Shown in pieces: positions 47,201 to 58,238 of a stretch of DNA of 64,000 bases (positions are counted from its first letter, which is position 1; the number at the start of each line of letters is the position of its first letter). A program made the position numbers and the translations under genes. Below the pieces are notes generated by a model. It worked only from the letters and a program-made list of their open reading frames with translations. It was not told the origin of the DNA and searched no databases. Source of the stretch: Eumeta japonica (Eukaryota > Arthropoda > Insecta > Lepidoptera > Psychidae); assembly GCA_005406025.1 (NCBI GenBank), contig BGZK01000004.1:558001-622000 (forward strand). Direction: 5' to 3'.

Positions 47201-50200
47201 GGGACACACACAATTTCTGTAACTTTCGGAGCGATTATTTTCGAAATTATTCACGTAATTAGAAAATTTGCTTAGAAATCTCAAAATGTTTTAATAGAAT
47301 TATCGAAATATGCGCCACTCGTTGATTTTGCAGAAAAAAATTTTTTCAGCATCTGTTACACACTTTGTTACATGGTGTCCCCCCCCTAGAAATATATTTT
47401 TTTTTTATATAACCACCAAACTAAACAGCGCCTTATACGAGACACCTACACTATAAATTTCTTAAATAAATGAGTCTTAAAGTTTTTGAATATAATACCT
47501 GTGACATACGGACGGACCAATGACGAAACTATAACTGTTCCGTTTTTGGCATTTTGGGCCGGAACCCTAAAAAGTAGTTAGTAGGTTACGTTTTCCACTG
47601 TTTATTTTTAGTTGTCCTGTTGAGACACCCTTTGAATATTGTAGTGCTCTTTGTATAATTTATAACAAAATGTATTTTAACTATGTGGCAAAGTTCGCAG
47701 TTTTCGCGCTTGTTCGATGCCGATTGGGAACATCGTGACCTCAAGACTTTGATAATTTCTTTAAGGGTATTCCGGTATCATTACGATTTTCCCTTTGATA
47801 ACGTAAAGTAACAATAAATTATCTATGAAGGTGCATATTAGTTAAGAAAACTTAGAGCGGTACAAACCGGGGATTTAATTATAATTTATCCGTTAATTAC
47901 TCCCGATTTTCTATATTAACTTTGTTTGATTGTTTCGAAGTTAGTAGCATTTAACTATAAATTTTAACTATTAAACATTACTGTAACATTTAACGTTGCT
48001 TCAAAAAATTGCTAAAGTTAAATGGCAGGTTGCTGTCGGTTGCGATAACCGCGTAATATACGATTTTTAATTTCATACATGTCGCAAGTTTTCAGAATGG
48101 ATAGCGAGAAAAATCCTAATTATTGTCTATTAACATAAGCTGTTGAGTAAATAATCAAATTAAAATTAAGATATACCGACCAAGTATAAGCTGTTAATTT
48201 CATAAATGCCAAAATGGTGGATTTGAGAGTTAACTTAGCTTTTGGAGGTGGCTCTACGCACCTCCAACATTAACTTTATGAAGTTAACGGTCAATTGTGA
48301 AGTTGAAACAACGTATTTTGACGTGTTTAGCTTTTAACTTTAACAGTTGGCAGTTACTTATTGCAATTGAGAGTTTGAAGCACACCGCTGCATTACTTTT
48401 AATGCAGCGGTGTTTTAACTTTTAAGTAGTAAATTGTAATATAAGTTGGAATATACATATATTTAAATATTAGACTTAACGTTATTTTTTTATTCTAATT
48501 TATACAAAATTATTTTATATATTTTTTGCTTTCATATCAGGTTTTTTGTATCCGACTGAAGAAGCACAACCTCATCAATAAGCTTGGACTTTTAGCCCTT
48601 TACACTGAAGTAATACGATTTCGTAGCTGTTAACGACTATTTCCATTAATGTGGTAAAAAAAACCCGAGACTATCTGCCTAACGTTATGTTAAGGCCATT
48701 CCTGCGGGTTTGCAACTAACCTTATTGTCCGATCATGATTTATAAAATAATGCTGAGCGACGCAGAGCGTGTTCATCATTTTAATATTTTAATAAAAACA
48801 CTGCATTCATGTAATATTCGAAAACTTTCGCCCAAAATAGGACATTTTTTAAGGGAAAGAATAATTAGGTGCCTTTATAATATTTGTGTTTCTAGACGAA
48901 ATGTCGTGACGCTTAAATTAGTTAAGGCTATTAATTGATGTTCGGGCAGACAGAATGTCATATTTTAGAAGTGCTGGAATAAATAACGGGACGTACTTGA
49001 GTATTTGGTATACCGAACGTAATTCTTTACTACTATGGCAATACTTTGGGCATTTGTCTTTCTGTTCGTCTGGTCTGCATGTCACAGCTTAGTGAGTTAT
49101 GAACTTCTCATAGTGAGTATACTTTTGATAGCGACTCGAGATTATGCACGGTCATAAAAGTCACTTACTCGTACCTATATTCGTGGGTTGAGGATTTAAT
49201 TTTTTTTTTTTAATTAAAACAAGAGTGGTAGAGTCATGCTATTGTCAAATCAGTTGCGTCACTGCGTCACGAAAATAGGCCGGTTCGACTGGTAAGATAC
49301 CATCACACTTCCCCAGCTTAGCTTCCCATTTCCGCTAGCAGGACGGAGAACTCGCGAGACTCACACACAGGAAGCGGCGGTCAGCACGTAGAAGGAGGTG
49401 AGGACGGCCGCGCCGCACCTCAGGCCGGCGGCGGCGCCGTCCTGCTGCAGCACCGCCGCCGCGCTCGGGAACTGCTGTATGGCTATCGGCTCCCCGTTTA
49501 TGATGCGCTGCGACGGGTGGCCGAGGCATGCACCTGGAAATGGATCTTCTTTAAGCGTTGCTTATTCTACGTCGAGACGGTTCTTTTAGATTCTCTCTCT
49601 CAGCATTCAATGTGCAGAAAAGTGTATCGTATATTAGTTGATCAACATTAAATAATCTAAAATAATGGTATATTTAAGACAAGGATTGAGCTTTATTGAG
49701 AATGTTTGAATCGGATATCTTTATGAAATGAAGAAAGATATTGGAACGAAGTTCCTTATCGCAAGTTACACTTAGGCGCTTGGCAAATGAGAGTTACTCG
49801 AAAAAAAAGTGTAACGCAGTGAAAAATGCTGACACCTGTTTAGTGTATGCTAGGCTTAGTATATACTGCTCGATTGATCGATAATCGATAAAAAAATGTT
49901 TATTTACAACTTAAGAATATTTCTTACTATTTATTTATATAATTTAATATTATTTATTTTATTACTTTCAAACGTTTTAATTCATTTCACTGTTAATATT
50001 TAATTCATATAATATATTGTATTTACATGTAGTGAAAAGGACTGTTCCGACTGGGCGTCCCAAAGGCAACTCATGAGTTTTTTTTTGAATTTAGAATTGA
50101 GTTTGGATTATCCAAAAGAATGACGGATATCTAGTAAATTTATCTTCGTGGATGTTGTCTTTAAAAGACATAGATTGAGAAACAATAAGATATAATCTGC

Positions 50201-51952
50201 TCGTTTCAAACAGTGATGTTTTTGAAAATAGGTATTAAAACAAATAAAGTAGTTTGGTATGTATTAAAAAATAAATTAAAAAATGTTTACAAATAATTAG
50301 AAAAACTTAAAATTAGAAATTAGGAGATAAAAACAAATTCAAAATGTGGGCTAAAAAATGTTAGATGAGGACATGAATATGGCCAACTGCACATTATATA
50401 TGCACTTTCTACAAATGCTGCTAAATATTCAAAGTAACCTCTCTCTTTTCAATTAAGTATTACATCAGATAAACACAGATATCATCAGTGTGGATGAAGT
50501 TGATTGTAATTATGTCTCCCAAAGACATTGGTACCGCAGCAACTTAAACTCGGCCTTGGAACATCTAGAGCATAAGGCGATTGTCTACGGCTGTGTAGAT
50601 TTACAAAGAATTGAGAAGAGGAGCTGTGTTTTCTCCTTGGATTACTCTGAAACGTGAGAATCACATATTTAAATCGGGGGGTTGATATCACTATTCATGA
50701 TGATGAGTGGTGTTGAACGTGGGACGTTGACCGCGAAGGCAGTTTAAAAGCTTAACAACGCTAGCTACATTTCTCTGATAGATTGGAAGTATAATATGGA
50801 AATAGACCAGATCAGATGATCGACAATCTTAAGAATTAGGAAGCTAAAGTGGCCGCAGCCTAACAATCAGTATTTCAATTGACAGGGGCTATATCTCGAT
50901 AAACCGATGAGTTGTGCGAAAGTTGAATAGAACTTATGTTTGTGTATATCTTGGAAGGGAAACGATAGGACTAGCGGTTGAGCGGTTTACAGGTAATATG
51001 TATATTTACTTAACACTACTTAGCGTGTTATTATAATATAATAAAATACTAAGCTCGCAATTATACTATTGTAAAGCTATACTGTGGCCAACTTTGTTTT
51101 AGCATAAAATGCGCCGGTTTGATCGATGAAATCCATACGCTCAGAGAATACGAAAGTAACAGCTTTCGTCGTTTCGTTTCGTCTAGTGAGTGAGAGTTTC
51201 GGTGCCCCACTCGCCCTTACCCCTTCCATCTAACCAATTTTGCTCCATTAGATATATTATAATTAGACATATTATTCCTTTACAAGAGGCCGGTAACGCA
51301 TTGGTAACTATTTTTAAGGTCTGTGATGGCTACGCCGTGATGGCTCAACTGCTCGTTTGCCACTAGACTATGCAATAAAAGGAGAATATAAAATTAGTCG
51401 CTAGGCTATAATATAGGTTGGTGACCAATCGTGAGCGTGTTATAAAGTAATTTTAAAAGAACAGTTTTAATTAAACATGGAGCTGGTGCTTTTTGGTGAT
51501 TAAATATTTAGAAATATAGCACGTCAAAAAGCATAGTTGCTATTGCACATGTATTAAATACCTAAAAGTTTTGAATCAAATAAAAATAAACTTACTTATA
51601 GCATATTAATCATATAGTATAAACTCACGCCTATTTCTCAGAAAAGAAAGAATAAATATAGTACGACTTTGTCGGATGCATTTTCAATTTTGTTAATGTA
51701 GACTATATAGCATTAATTTTTTTTTAAATCATACCCAAGATTATAAATAATAAAGTTTCCGGTATTCATTACTAAAACTGCAGGCAGAAAGCGGGGCAGC
51801 TTTTTTTTCTAATTAGCGAGCTTCAAGAAAAAAAAAAAAAGACATTAGAGAAGCAATAAAAGATAATTTAAATGAAATCCCAGTAGATCAAGGAGATCGC
51901 ACTCACCGAGGGTAGCGGCCAGAAATAGGATTATTCGAGTGTAGCGCTCCAT
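40129..51952 (-). CDS. Secreted trypsin-fold serine protease homolog, catalytically dead
   Basis: Four minus-strand exons: 51907-51952, 49365-49533, 43373-43616, 40129-40437, all with consensus GT/AG, total 768 nt, 255 residues. The signal peptide is MERYTRIILFLAATLGACLG. A short propeptide ends at Arg25, followed by IINGEP (usual activation IVGG). CGAAVLTSFYVLTAASC has Ser70 where trypsins have the catalytic His. Asp109 in VDLALL is the catalytic Asp. FVVGWGATE is conserved. LCSGDAGSP has Ala206 for the catalytic Ser. Asp200 sits at the trypsin specificity position. Cysteine pairs 55-71, 175-194 and 202-226 are conserved. There is no clip domain. Lacking two of three triad residues it should not cleave peptides; insect homologs of this kind act as binding or regulatory proteins, often in immunity or digestion. 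The frame is intact, so it is not an obvious pseudogene. Confidence 0.93.
41170..41252. repeat. Compound (AT)n-(CA)n-(TA)n microsatellite
   Basis: A tatata run, then catacacacacaca, then tatatata again. The AT blocks flank the CA block and could pair with each other. Confidence 0.95.
41498..41545 (+). repeat. Hexamer tandem repeat GTCAAT/GTCATT
   Basis: About eight 6-bp units (gtcaat, gtcatt, gtcaac, atcaac) inside the protease-homolog intron 3. Confidence 0.9.
43373..43616 (-). CDS. Serine protease homolog exon 3: Asp-box
   Basis: Acceptor acccaacag, donor GTGAGT; phase 2 in, 0 out. It encodes RTGSATWSEGGRLIDVITTT, VDLALLGLAQPI with the retained catalytic Asp, and MTAFVVGWGATE. Confidence 0.94.
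43713..43880 (+). repeat. tRNA-derived SINE, copy 2 (partial)
   Basis: The head agtggcgcagtggttaggag matches a tRNA A-box region, followed by ctgactagaatc. The tail contains tgcatgtaattcttgtaagg. It is in protease-homolog intron 2, next to exon 3. Confidence 0.6.
44010..44300 (+). repeat. SINE tail and second tRNA-like head
   Basis: gctgcgtgccttgaagggca and agccgtcagtcccg are also found, diverged, on the minus strand at 60085-60130. At 44225 another tRNA-like head appears (ggccagtagttagcgggcct). Probably two adjacent SINE fragments. Confidence 0.6.
44395..44885 (-). mobile_element. RTE-clade non-LTR retrotransposon, 3' fragment (best preserved)
   Basis: The minus strand encodes CDVTERCGLNEKVVTR, then DMRWFGHLE, and after a gap ACLKRLTDVNEAREICKDRT and IVSAYPSRKR. 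This is the typical C-terminal end of RTE-type reverse transcriptases. It is truncated at its 5' end and has frame breaks. It lies in protease-homolog intron 2, in sense orientation with that gene. Confidence 0.82.
46800..47577 (+). repeat. Dispersed interspersed repeat, copy 2, ending GGAACCCTAAAAA
   Basis: It begins near gtacaaaaattggccaagag with gcatgtcggactatgctca and tagggttccg, words common to moth repeats. From 47024 it matches 19163-19690 over roughly 550 bp, and ends ggccggaaccctaaaaa. Non-coding. It lies in protease-homolog intron 2. Confidence 0.8.
48242..48267. repeat. 9-bp-arm hairpin TTGGAGGTG
   Basis: TTGGAGGTG (48242-48250) and CACCTCCAA (48259-48267) are perfect arms with an 8-base loop. 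The surroundings are rich in gttaac words. Confidence 0.85.
48382..48413. repeat. 14-bp-arm perfect hairpin
   Basis: ACACCGCTGCATTA (48382-48395) and TAATGCAGCGGTGT (48400-48413) are perfect complements with a 4-base loop (cttt). It lies 115 bp from the 48242 hairpin, in protease-homolog intron 2. Confidence 0.93.
49365..49533 (-). CDS. Serine protease homolog exon 2: activation site and His-box
   Basis: Acceptor catttccag, donor GTGAGT; phase 1 in, 2 out. It encodes GACLGHPSQRIINGEPIAIQ and LRCGAAVLTSFYVLTAASC. The His-box codon is TCC (Ser) instead of a His codon; two base changes from CAC would be needed. Very GC-rich. Confidence 0.93.
49534..51906. other. Protease-homolog intron 1
   Basis: 2.4 kb, AT-rich. 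It contains a non-LTR fragment (50730-50990) and a retroelement tail near 51290-51370. The rest is unremarkable. Confidence 0.6.
50730..50990 (+). mobile_element. Non-LTR retrotransposon fragment, highly decayed
   Basis: The phrases atggaaatagaccagatcag, aggaagctaaagtggccgca and gatctcgataaaccgatgag resemble the C-terminal region (KLKWQWAGH-type motif) of another moth non-LTR reverse transcriptase. Many stops; the family is not certain. Confidence 0.4.
51907..51952 (-). CDS. Serine protease homolog exon 1: start and signal peptide
   Basis: ATG at 51952-51950 on the minus strand, donor GTGAGT at 51906-51901. It encodes MERYTRIILFLAATL plus one base (phase 1), a charged n-region followed by a hydrophobic core. 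The ATG context is TTAGAATGG. It is too short to appear as a long open frame. Confidence 0.88.
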
Positions 51953-52420
51953 TCTAACGAAGTCGACGGCGGCCGGTTTGCGCGAGAATGAGGCGCGCGA
52001 CGGCGTTTCGCGACGTGCGGATCTGATTAAAGCGAATTATCCGATAAAAGCGATGTTTTTGTTGATCGGCGAAGCGATATCCTGTTAATGACACGCAGCG
52101 ATTTGTTTTTGTTGAAGCGAAAACGCGCCGGTTGAATGGTGGTTTCGATGCATGCGCTGAATCTACGCCTATAGCTCTATGGTAGCTGGGTGTGTATAGA
52201 CGTGGTACGCTTTCAGCACGCCGAACATGAAGCCTCAGAGAAGCGTATCTTTATGGTACTGTCGTTCTTACCGACATAATGAATGAAAGGGAGAGTCCTA
52301 TACGGGAATTCTTTTCTAGAGAGCGACATGCTAGACTCGCTGGTTGGCAAACGTCGCTTAAGAAGTGAGTATATAATAAAATACCAAAACAAGAAAATAG
52401 TAAAATAAACTGACACATAT
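51953..52420. other. Upstream region of the protease homolog
   Basis: The first 200 bp are GC- and CG-rich against an AT-rich background, consistent with a promoter-proximal region. At 52240 a 25-bp word (agaagcgtatctttatggta) resembles the start of the dispersed repeats at 19163 and 47024. Confidence 0.4.
52015..52050 (-). promoter_or_regulatory. Candidate promoter with paired GATA-factor sites
   Basis: TTATCCGATAA at 52037-52047 contains two opposed GATA motifs one base apart, about 85 nt upstream of the protease-homolog ATG. On the minus strand it is preceded by ctttt and followed by aatcagat, a weak initiator-like word. GATA sites are common upstream of insect gut, fat-body and haemocyte genes, but no start site can be proved here. 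Confidence 0.3.
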
Positions 52421-52424
52421 TTTC

Positions 52425-52850
52425 CAGAAGGCTAGGCATATCTCTCTTACCTCACTGACATCTTTCCATACAAGCTCGTCAGTTGCGGGTGCTTAAAATT
52501 TGGCCTTTTTTAATATGCCACCAATTTGGTTTGCATAGTATTTTTTAGAGCGATCCTTGTCGACTTTTTCCCTATACATATTTACTATATAGATTAATTT
52601 TATCAGTCTACTTGCATTCATCCCATCCAAATCGCCAAACCACCGTAACCAACATTTTTCTACTCTACTCACTATATCTTCCTTCAGACCACATCGCTCT
52701 CTGACATCACTGTCTCAACATCTGTCTTTCAGAGAGACTCCACACATGTAACGCAGAGATCACAAGCACCACCTTATTGATTGGATTTTCATTTTTCTTC
52801 TGCCATACCCAACTTTCTCTATCATACCTAAATGTTGGGATCTAATTATT
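52425..52850 (-). mobile_element. RTE-clade non-LTR retrotransposon, 3' fragment
   Basis: The same ordered words as 44395-44885 (ccagaaggctaggca, tctctcttacctc, caagctcgtc, gtgcttaaaattt, aatatgccacc, then ccaaaccacc and accacatcgctctctgac). On the minus strand these are the RTE C-terminal codons. Decayed. Confidence 0.78.
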
Positions 52851-52984
52851 ACTTCAAAACCCTTATCCCAAAATCTAAAATCCCTATTACCTCAAAAACA
52901 AGATGTTGTTCTTAAATGCAGCCTACGGGTATTATGGGGGTGAAAATGGGATAATCTTTATTCAGTAATGTAGCTTTCTTGATC

Positions 52985-53160
52985 AGAGCTCTTTAGCTTT
53001 GATGGTCGAGAGCTTAGGTTGTTTGGCTTCAAATAAGGGGGTCCCGGGCTTGGTTATTGATTACAAATGAATTGATTAATGATGCTTAAATTTATGTAGA
53101 AGCAACCCATTCACGCCCTGCCTGTATCCACGAGCTAGATCAGCGTAGGTAGTTATTCTT
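52985..53160 (+). repeat. Possible tRNA-derived SINE head
   Basis: gatggtcgagagcttaggttg followed by gggggtcccgggcttggtta has the spacing of A- and B-box-like blocks. Weak. Confidence 0.35.
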
Positions 53161-54039
53161 TATTCCGAAGCTAGACCTTTAATATGAAATAAGGTATTTT
53201 GGAAGGATTTGGCTCTTAAATACAGCGATATAAACCTGACAACAGCTTAGATGTTAGAATCACGACTGATAGTGCAATAATTAAAAATTAAATTTTAAAC
53301 ACTGATAATTAAAAACAATGACACAGATTGGAGTTTTGTGTATTGCCGTTCATTGGATAGGAGATGTCACTGGATACACATTTATAAATATCTAAAAAAC
53401 ATTCAAGTGTTTTCCTCTAAGGTGTATATATTTTACAATTAATTAGTTTTCGAAATCGTTATCTTTATGTCTCAAATTCTTAACTTTGAATTATGTGTTT
53501 TGAAGATCTGAAAGAAAAATCATACCAACAACGCTTTATAGATAAATAAAATCAATGAAAATTATCTTGAAGAAATTGTGTTTTTTTAGATATTTACAAT
53601 TTTCTATAGCCAACAATAATAACGTATTTGTCGGCCCATTTTGGCACGCTTCTGCATTTTAGTACTATAAGTACAATACAAACGTAAATTTGAGTCCATA
53701 ATATTTTAGATGAAAATTTTGAGTGAGGTTAATATCCATTTCGTCTAAACTTGCTCGAATTGCAAGTTTTACATAATTTCATTTGATAGTACGGAACCCT
53801 GGACGCGGGAGTCTAATTTCTATCTTGGAAGGTTTTTTGATATGCACTTATCCATAAGCTTAAATCATTACACAAACATTTCCACAGAGAGGCAGACTTT
53901 GAACGTTTCTAAAGTTTGCGAATGATAAGTATTCAATACATTTCTTTGATTGTGAAACATTTGGTACTATTTCCGATTTTGAAAAAGCTACAAATGTATC
54001 GGCTAAGCTTTAATTACGAAATGTTGCAGAGAAATTTTT

Positions 54040-55000
54040 GGTCAAGTTGGTTTTTAGTACTTTCTTTGTTCTGGAAAAAGTTTATGACAAAGTGAAGAGA
54101 AATGATCTATATATGTAGAATGTCCTGTCCAAGTGAGGTTTATGTGGTGGACTGATAGTGACCTGGCAATTCTTATACAAGAACTCCAATGTGTTTGTCA
54201 GAATAAATGGAACATACAGTGGTTAGTTTGATATTTCTAAATATATCCAGATGGAAATATATAGAGTCATTTTTGCGGTTTAAGGTATTCGTAAATAGTT
54301 GTCTTTATGAGTTGAAAGACTATAAATATGGACTAAGAATGACTGAGTAATGTGGCAAATGTCTCCTACACGCCGATGGATACTTGCGCCGGCAGCGTTC
54401 ATTTCGTAGTTGATGGCAAGTGAATTGAGCGATTTTGTCAAAAAAGCAAATATGAAAGTCATTGCTAGTGAGACTAAACGCATGGTATTTGAAATAACTT
54501 CAAACTGGCTGCAATGTGGATAGGGGATGAGAGAGTTGAATAAGCGAAGGAATTCTATTAAAGTTCTTTGCTTAAATATGCCTGAAAGCCTGATAGATAT
54601 ATTTAAAGACCAAGACTGGACAAGGGAAATAAAGTGAATGGCGCCTTACTTGCTCTTATCGATAGTTAAAAAATCTCAGAACAAGCGCGTTCGGCTATAC
54701 ATTTAGATATATTTTTTCTCTCGACGAGAAATACAAAAATATTATCCATATCGTTGGAGGTGTGATTATTGTTTGTGGTGTGTCTTTAGAAGGAAAGTAT
54801 AAGAATACCTACCGATGAAAAAAAAAAAAACCGGTGGGTTCTATAGAAGATGTACTTAATAGAGAAGATATCTAGCCAAATCACTCTCTTTCAAGATATC
54901 ATCCATTATTTCTAAATATAAAGAATGCATGAAAGTAGATTGTCGAAAGAAATCCAAAAAGAAAAGTGTGTAATGGAAGGTTCGGCAAAGGGTGTAACTT
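54040..55000 (+). mobile_element. RTE-clade non-LTR retrotransposon, reverse-transcriptase fragment
   Basis: Plus-strand pieces in shifting frames include KVYDKVKRNDLY, FVRINGTYSG, CLYELKDYKYGLRMTE, KCLLHADGY (from the YADD-box region, with the motif lost) and, near 54920-55000, ESRLSKEIQKEK. The order is that of an RTE reverse transcriptase. There are many stops. It is in opposite orientation to the neighbouring RTE ends at 52425 and 57400. Confidence 0.75.
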
Positions 55001-55239
55001 TCAAATATTATTCAGAACACAATGCGTAAGATTTGATAGAATATTAATATATAAAAATTATATTAAAGAAGATCCAAATTTGAAACTAATGAGCTTGCAC
55101 GAAATGACTATAGATGTAAATGAAGCCAAAAACAGGTATACGAAATGTTTAAATATACCAAGTGTGTATATGTGGTTTATGTTTACACATTTGAAAATAG
55201 ACAAAATAATATAAATAAAACGTAAGAAAATTTATTTGA

Positions 55240-57390
55240 ATATTCATTTTTCAATCACTTTAGACAGGGCAGACGGATTCTTATCAAATTTTCCATAGAT
55301 ATTGATGACGTCATTAAATGGAAAATAAGGTACTTCTCATTATAGTGTTTTATGATGAATTAACTTTACTTACTACTTTACTATTTACTACTTAACTAAA
55401 TTACTTTATTATTAACGGCAGCAATAACTAAAGGGTGTACTGATGAAATAAGAGCTATGTCTCAATCAACAATGTCTGTACTTCCACTACGAATCCCGAT
55501 TCAACGAATTGAATATTGAATCGAGAGGATTGACAGATATCGAACACATAAGAAGGTGTTAATCATTTATTTTTCTTAGTCCACTTATCGTTATATTGTC
55601 ATTTCTACCTAAGTTTCATGCCAACTAGACATATCTTCAGGAAAATGCAGACAGTCACATCCACCAGGGCGTAAGGAGTGTTAAAAACAACAGACAAACG
55701 CGGACACAATCTCCTCATGTGACATGCGGTCATGCAATCTTCATTTGGAATGCGTTATGTAAAATGCAGTCATCAACGCATGTTGCAGACTAGCGACCAA
55801 TTATATATTTCCGTGAATTGACACCTAACACAATAGAAAACAGAATTGATATTTAGAGCAAAACTGGAATTGGAACCAGGGGTCTGCACGAAATCAATAT
55901 ATTAAGGAATCAACACATCAAGGAGTTAATTTAATATACATACGGGTGAAACCAAGAAAAAATGATACCGTACAAAATTTAAGTCAGATTCATGACAGCA
56001 GGTGGATAACGTTTTGAAACATGTATACGTATCTATGTTTTATACGTGTTTAGTAAGGAATTATATGAAAAAATAATGTTAGAAGGCAACAATCCTAACT
56101 GTATTAACGCTGTGCCCTGAAATTGGCTTCAGTGGCTTTTCATCTACGTTTACATTCTTCGACTAGCGAGTGACGTCAGCCAAAGCATGCTATTGTATTA
56201 CCAACTTCATGTTGCTGGTTTTGTGCTTAAAGTTCGCATGTACTTCATGACTTTTTTAAAACGTGCTTAGCAAACTTCAAAGTCAAATCAATCGACGGAT
56301 TTTGAATTTTCACCTTTATAGACCAAGGAAACGAATTTTGTATGCAATGTAATTAACGGCCTCTATAATCCATAGAAAGCATTGCCTAGGATAGGACCTT
56401 AATAAAGTCCATCTAAAGATGAAAATGGGCATTGTTTTCAGAACAATGATTCAAAAGACAATACAGAGGGAATATATATGCGTACAATTAATCACATTCG
56501 GTCAGCAATAAACAACGACCTTTATATACGTGTAGAGCTCGTTGGCATTAAACAAATTAGACGTATGACACAGAATTAGGACGGTGGCGAAGCAGCCAGT
56601 AGAAATACCTACAGTATTTTTGCGTCCTTCACCAGTCGTGCGGAAAAATTCCATATATATTAACTGCATATATCACTTAATGACATATCATATCGCTAGC
56701 TTTCTTATACAGATTACGAAATACGATAGATCTGTCCAAGCCTCCGCCGAAACAGCCTAAATTTGCGATAAGTACAAAAAATTTATAAAACAGCAAAAGA
56801 AGTACTTATCGTAAAACACAAAGTAGATTTTTGACTTCGTCTTCACGCTTTAACATGGATCGTAAAGGAATCATAAAAAGTGATAATTGAAAAAAAATTT
56901 GGACGATTAGAGTAACTATTGTTATGTAGTTAAATCATATTAAAAACTGTCGCACTTCAAATATTTCCAAAAAAATAATTAGATGTTTCTTTCACTTTTA
57001 GTTAATTACCCGATTAACTATGCACGATAAGGGACATTGATAAGCGACGTTTGCACTTACGTAAATTATCAGAATCAGATTTGACAAAGTCTTTACTAAT
57101 ATTGACATTTAAAGAATCAGGTATTGTGAAATTTTTCAAGGCAGAAAAAATAGATTAAAAAAAACAAACAACATTTATCGCGGAGAAAAATACAATTTTA
57201 CAGTGACAGAGCCCTTATGTCACTATTAAAATTCTACGCATGGCACGTGTGGCGTATTCTTTTTTTGATTAAGAAGTAATCATATAAACGATTACGTCAT
57301 AAATTTCTTTAATTCAAAATTAATTATAGATTTCAAATATGTAATGAAATTGGTACCTTGAATTTATCTATTCAACTTTTATTTATTCAT
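55240..57390. other. Intergenic DNA with a short dispersed-repeat tail
   Basis: 55735-55840 carries cgcatgttgcagactagcga and atttccgtgaattgacacct, shared with 34020-34092. The rest is AT-rich with no gene or array recognised. Confidence 0.45.
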
Positions 57391-57399
57391 AAACGCATC

Positions 57400-57740
57400 T
57401 ATCTCCCAGAATTACAGGCAGAGACCGTAGATTTTCACAAGTTAGATCTTCACATACTTTTTTTGCTTCACAACATCCATCAATTGTTTAATTCAAGCTC
57501 TTTGGTTTCGAGTGCTTAAAATGTGGTGCTCCTTTCCCGTGCCAATAATCTGGCATGCTAAATATTTTGTAGAGTTCCATTTATCAGCTGTTCCATCACA
57601 CAAATTCACTGTATAGATTTCTTTCATTCATTTCTAGGTGGCCAAACTACTTTGAAATATCTCTTTGAATTATTACATCTTCTTTCAAAAGTTTCTTCTC
57701 CACTTTGCTTTGCAAAGGAGTTGTACATTTCTGTTGTTAA
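57400..57740 (-). mobile_element. RTE-clade non-LTR retrotransposon, 3' fragment (most diverged)
   Basis: tctcccagaattacaggcag, ttcacaagttagatctt, gagtgcttaaaatgtgg and ggtggccaaactac occur in the same order as in the other RTE ends. Minus-strand remnant. Confidence 0.65.
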
Positions 57741-58238
57741 AATAATGTGAGTCACACCTAAATTAAACGGTTAGCGTATTAGTAGAAGGCGATAACAATT
57801 TATAGTTATCAAAGAACCTACTAAAGAACTTGGTCGGACGAATGTCAAAGTTACCAAGCTTAAGATTTTTCCTTTCCTACTGCAGAAATCTGCTATATTT
57901 TTGAATACATTGGGTTAAATAGAAAATTTGAGGCAATCGTTTTAACCTCATGGGGTGTTATAACTATTTAGTTATTATGGTAGTAATAGAATTTACGGGG
58001 GGTGTCGGAAGGATATTTAGGTTTTGGAATAGGAAAAACTGGGTAGAAGGATCCAGTCGCAGAAACGATGAGTGGCGAACAAGCGACAGCTCAAGTATTC
58101 TGGGTTTGCCCGTCCGCATTCTCTGCACCAAAATGGGACCGGCTTTGATTAGAGAGAGACCCCTTGGAGTTCCATAATAATAATATGCAACAGTGACTGA
58201 TGTTTAATATTGTGAATATTTTTCCAACAAATTCTTTT

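Noticed and set aside
54966..55214. 82-codon frame as a gene
   Set aside because: It begins inside RTE-derived sequence and shows no independent protein family.
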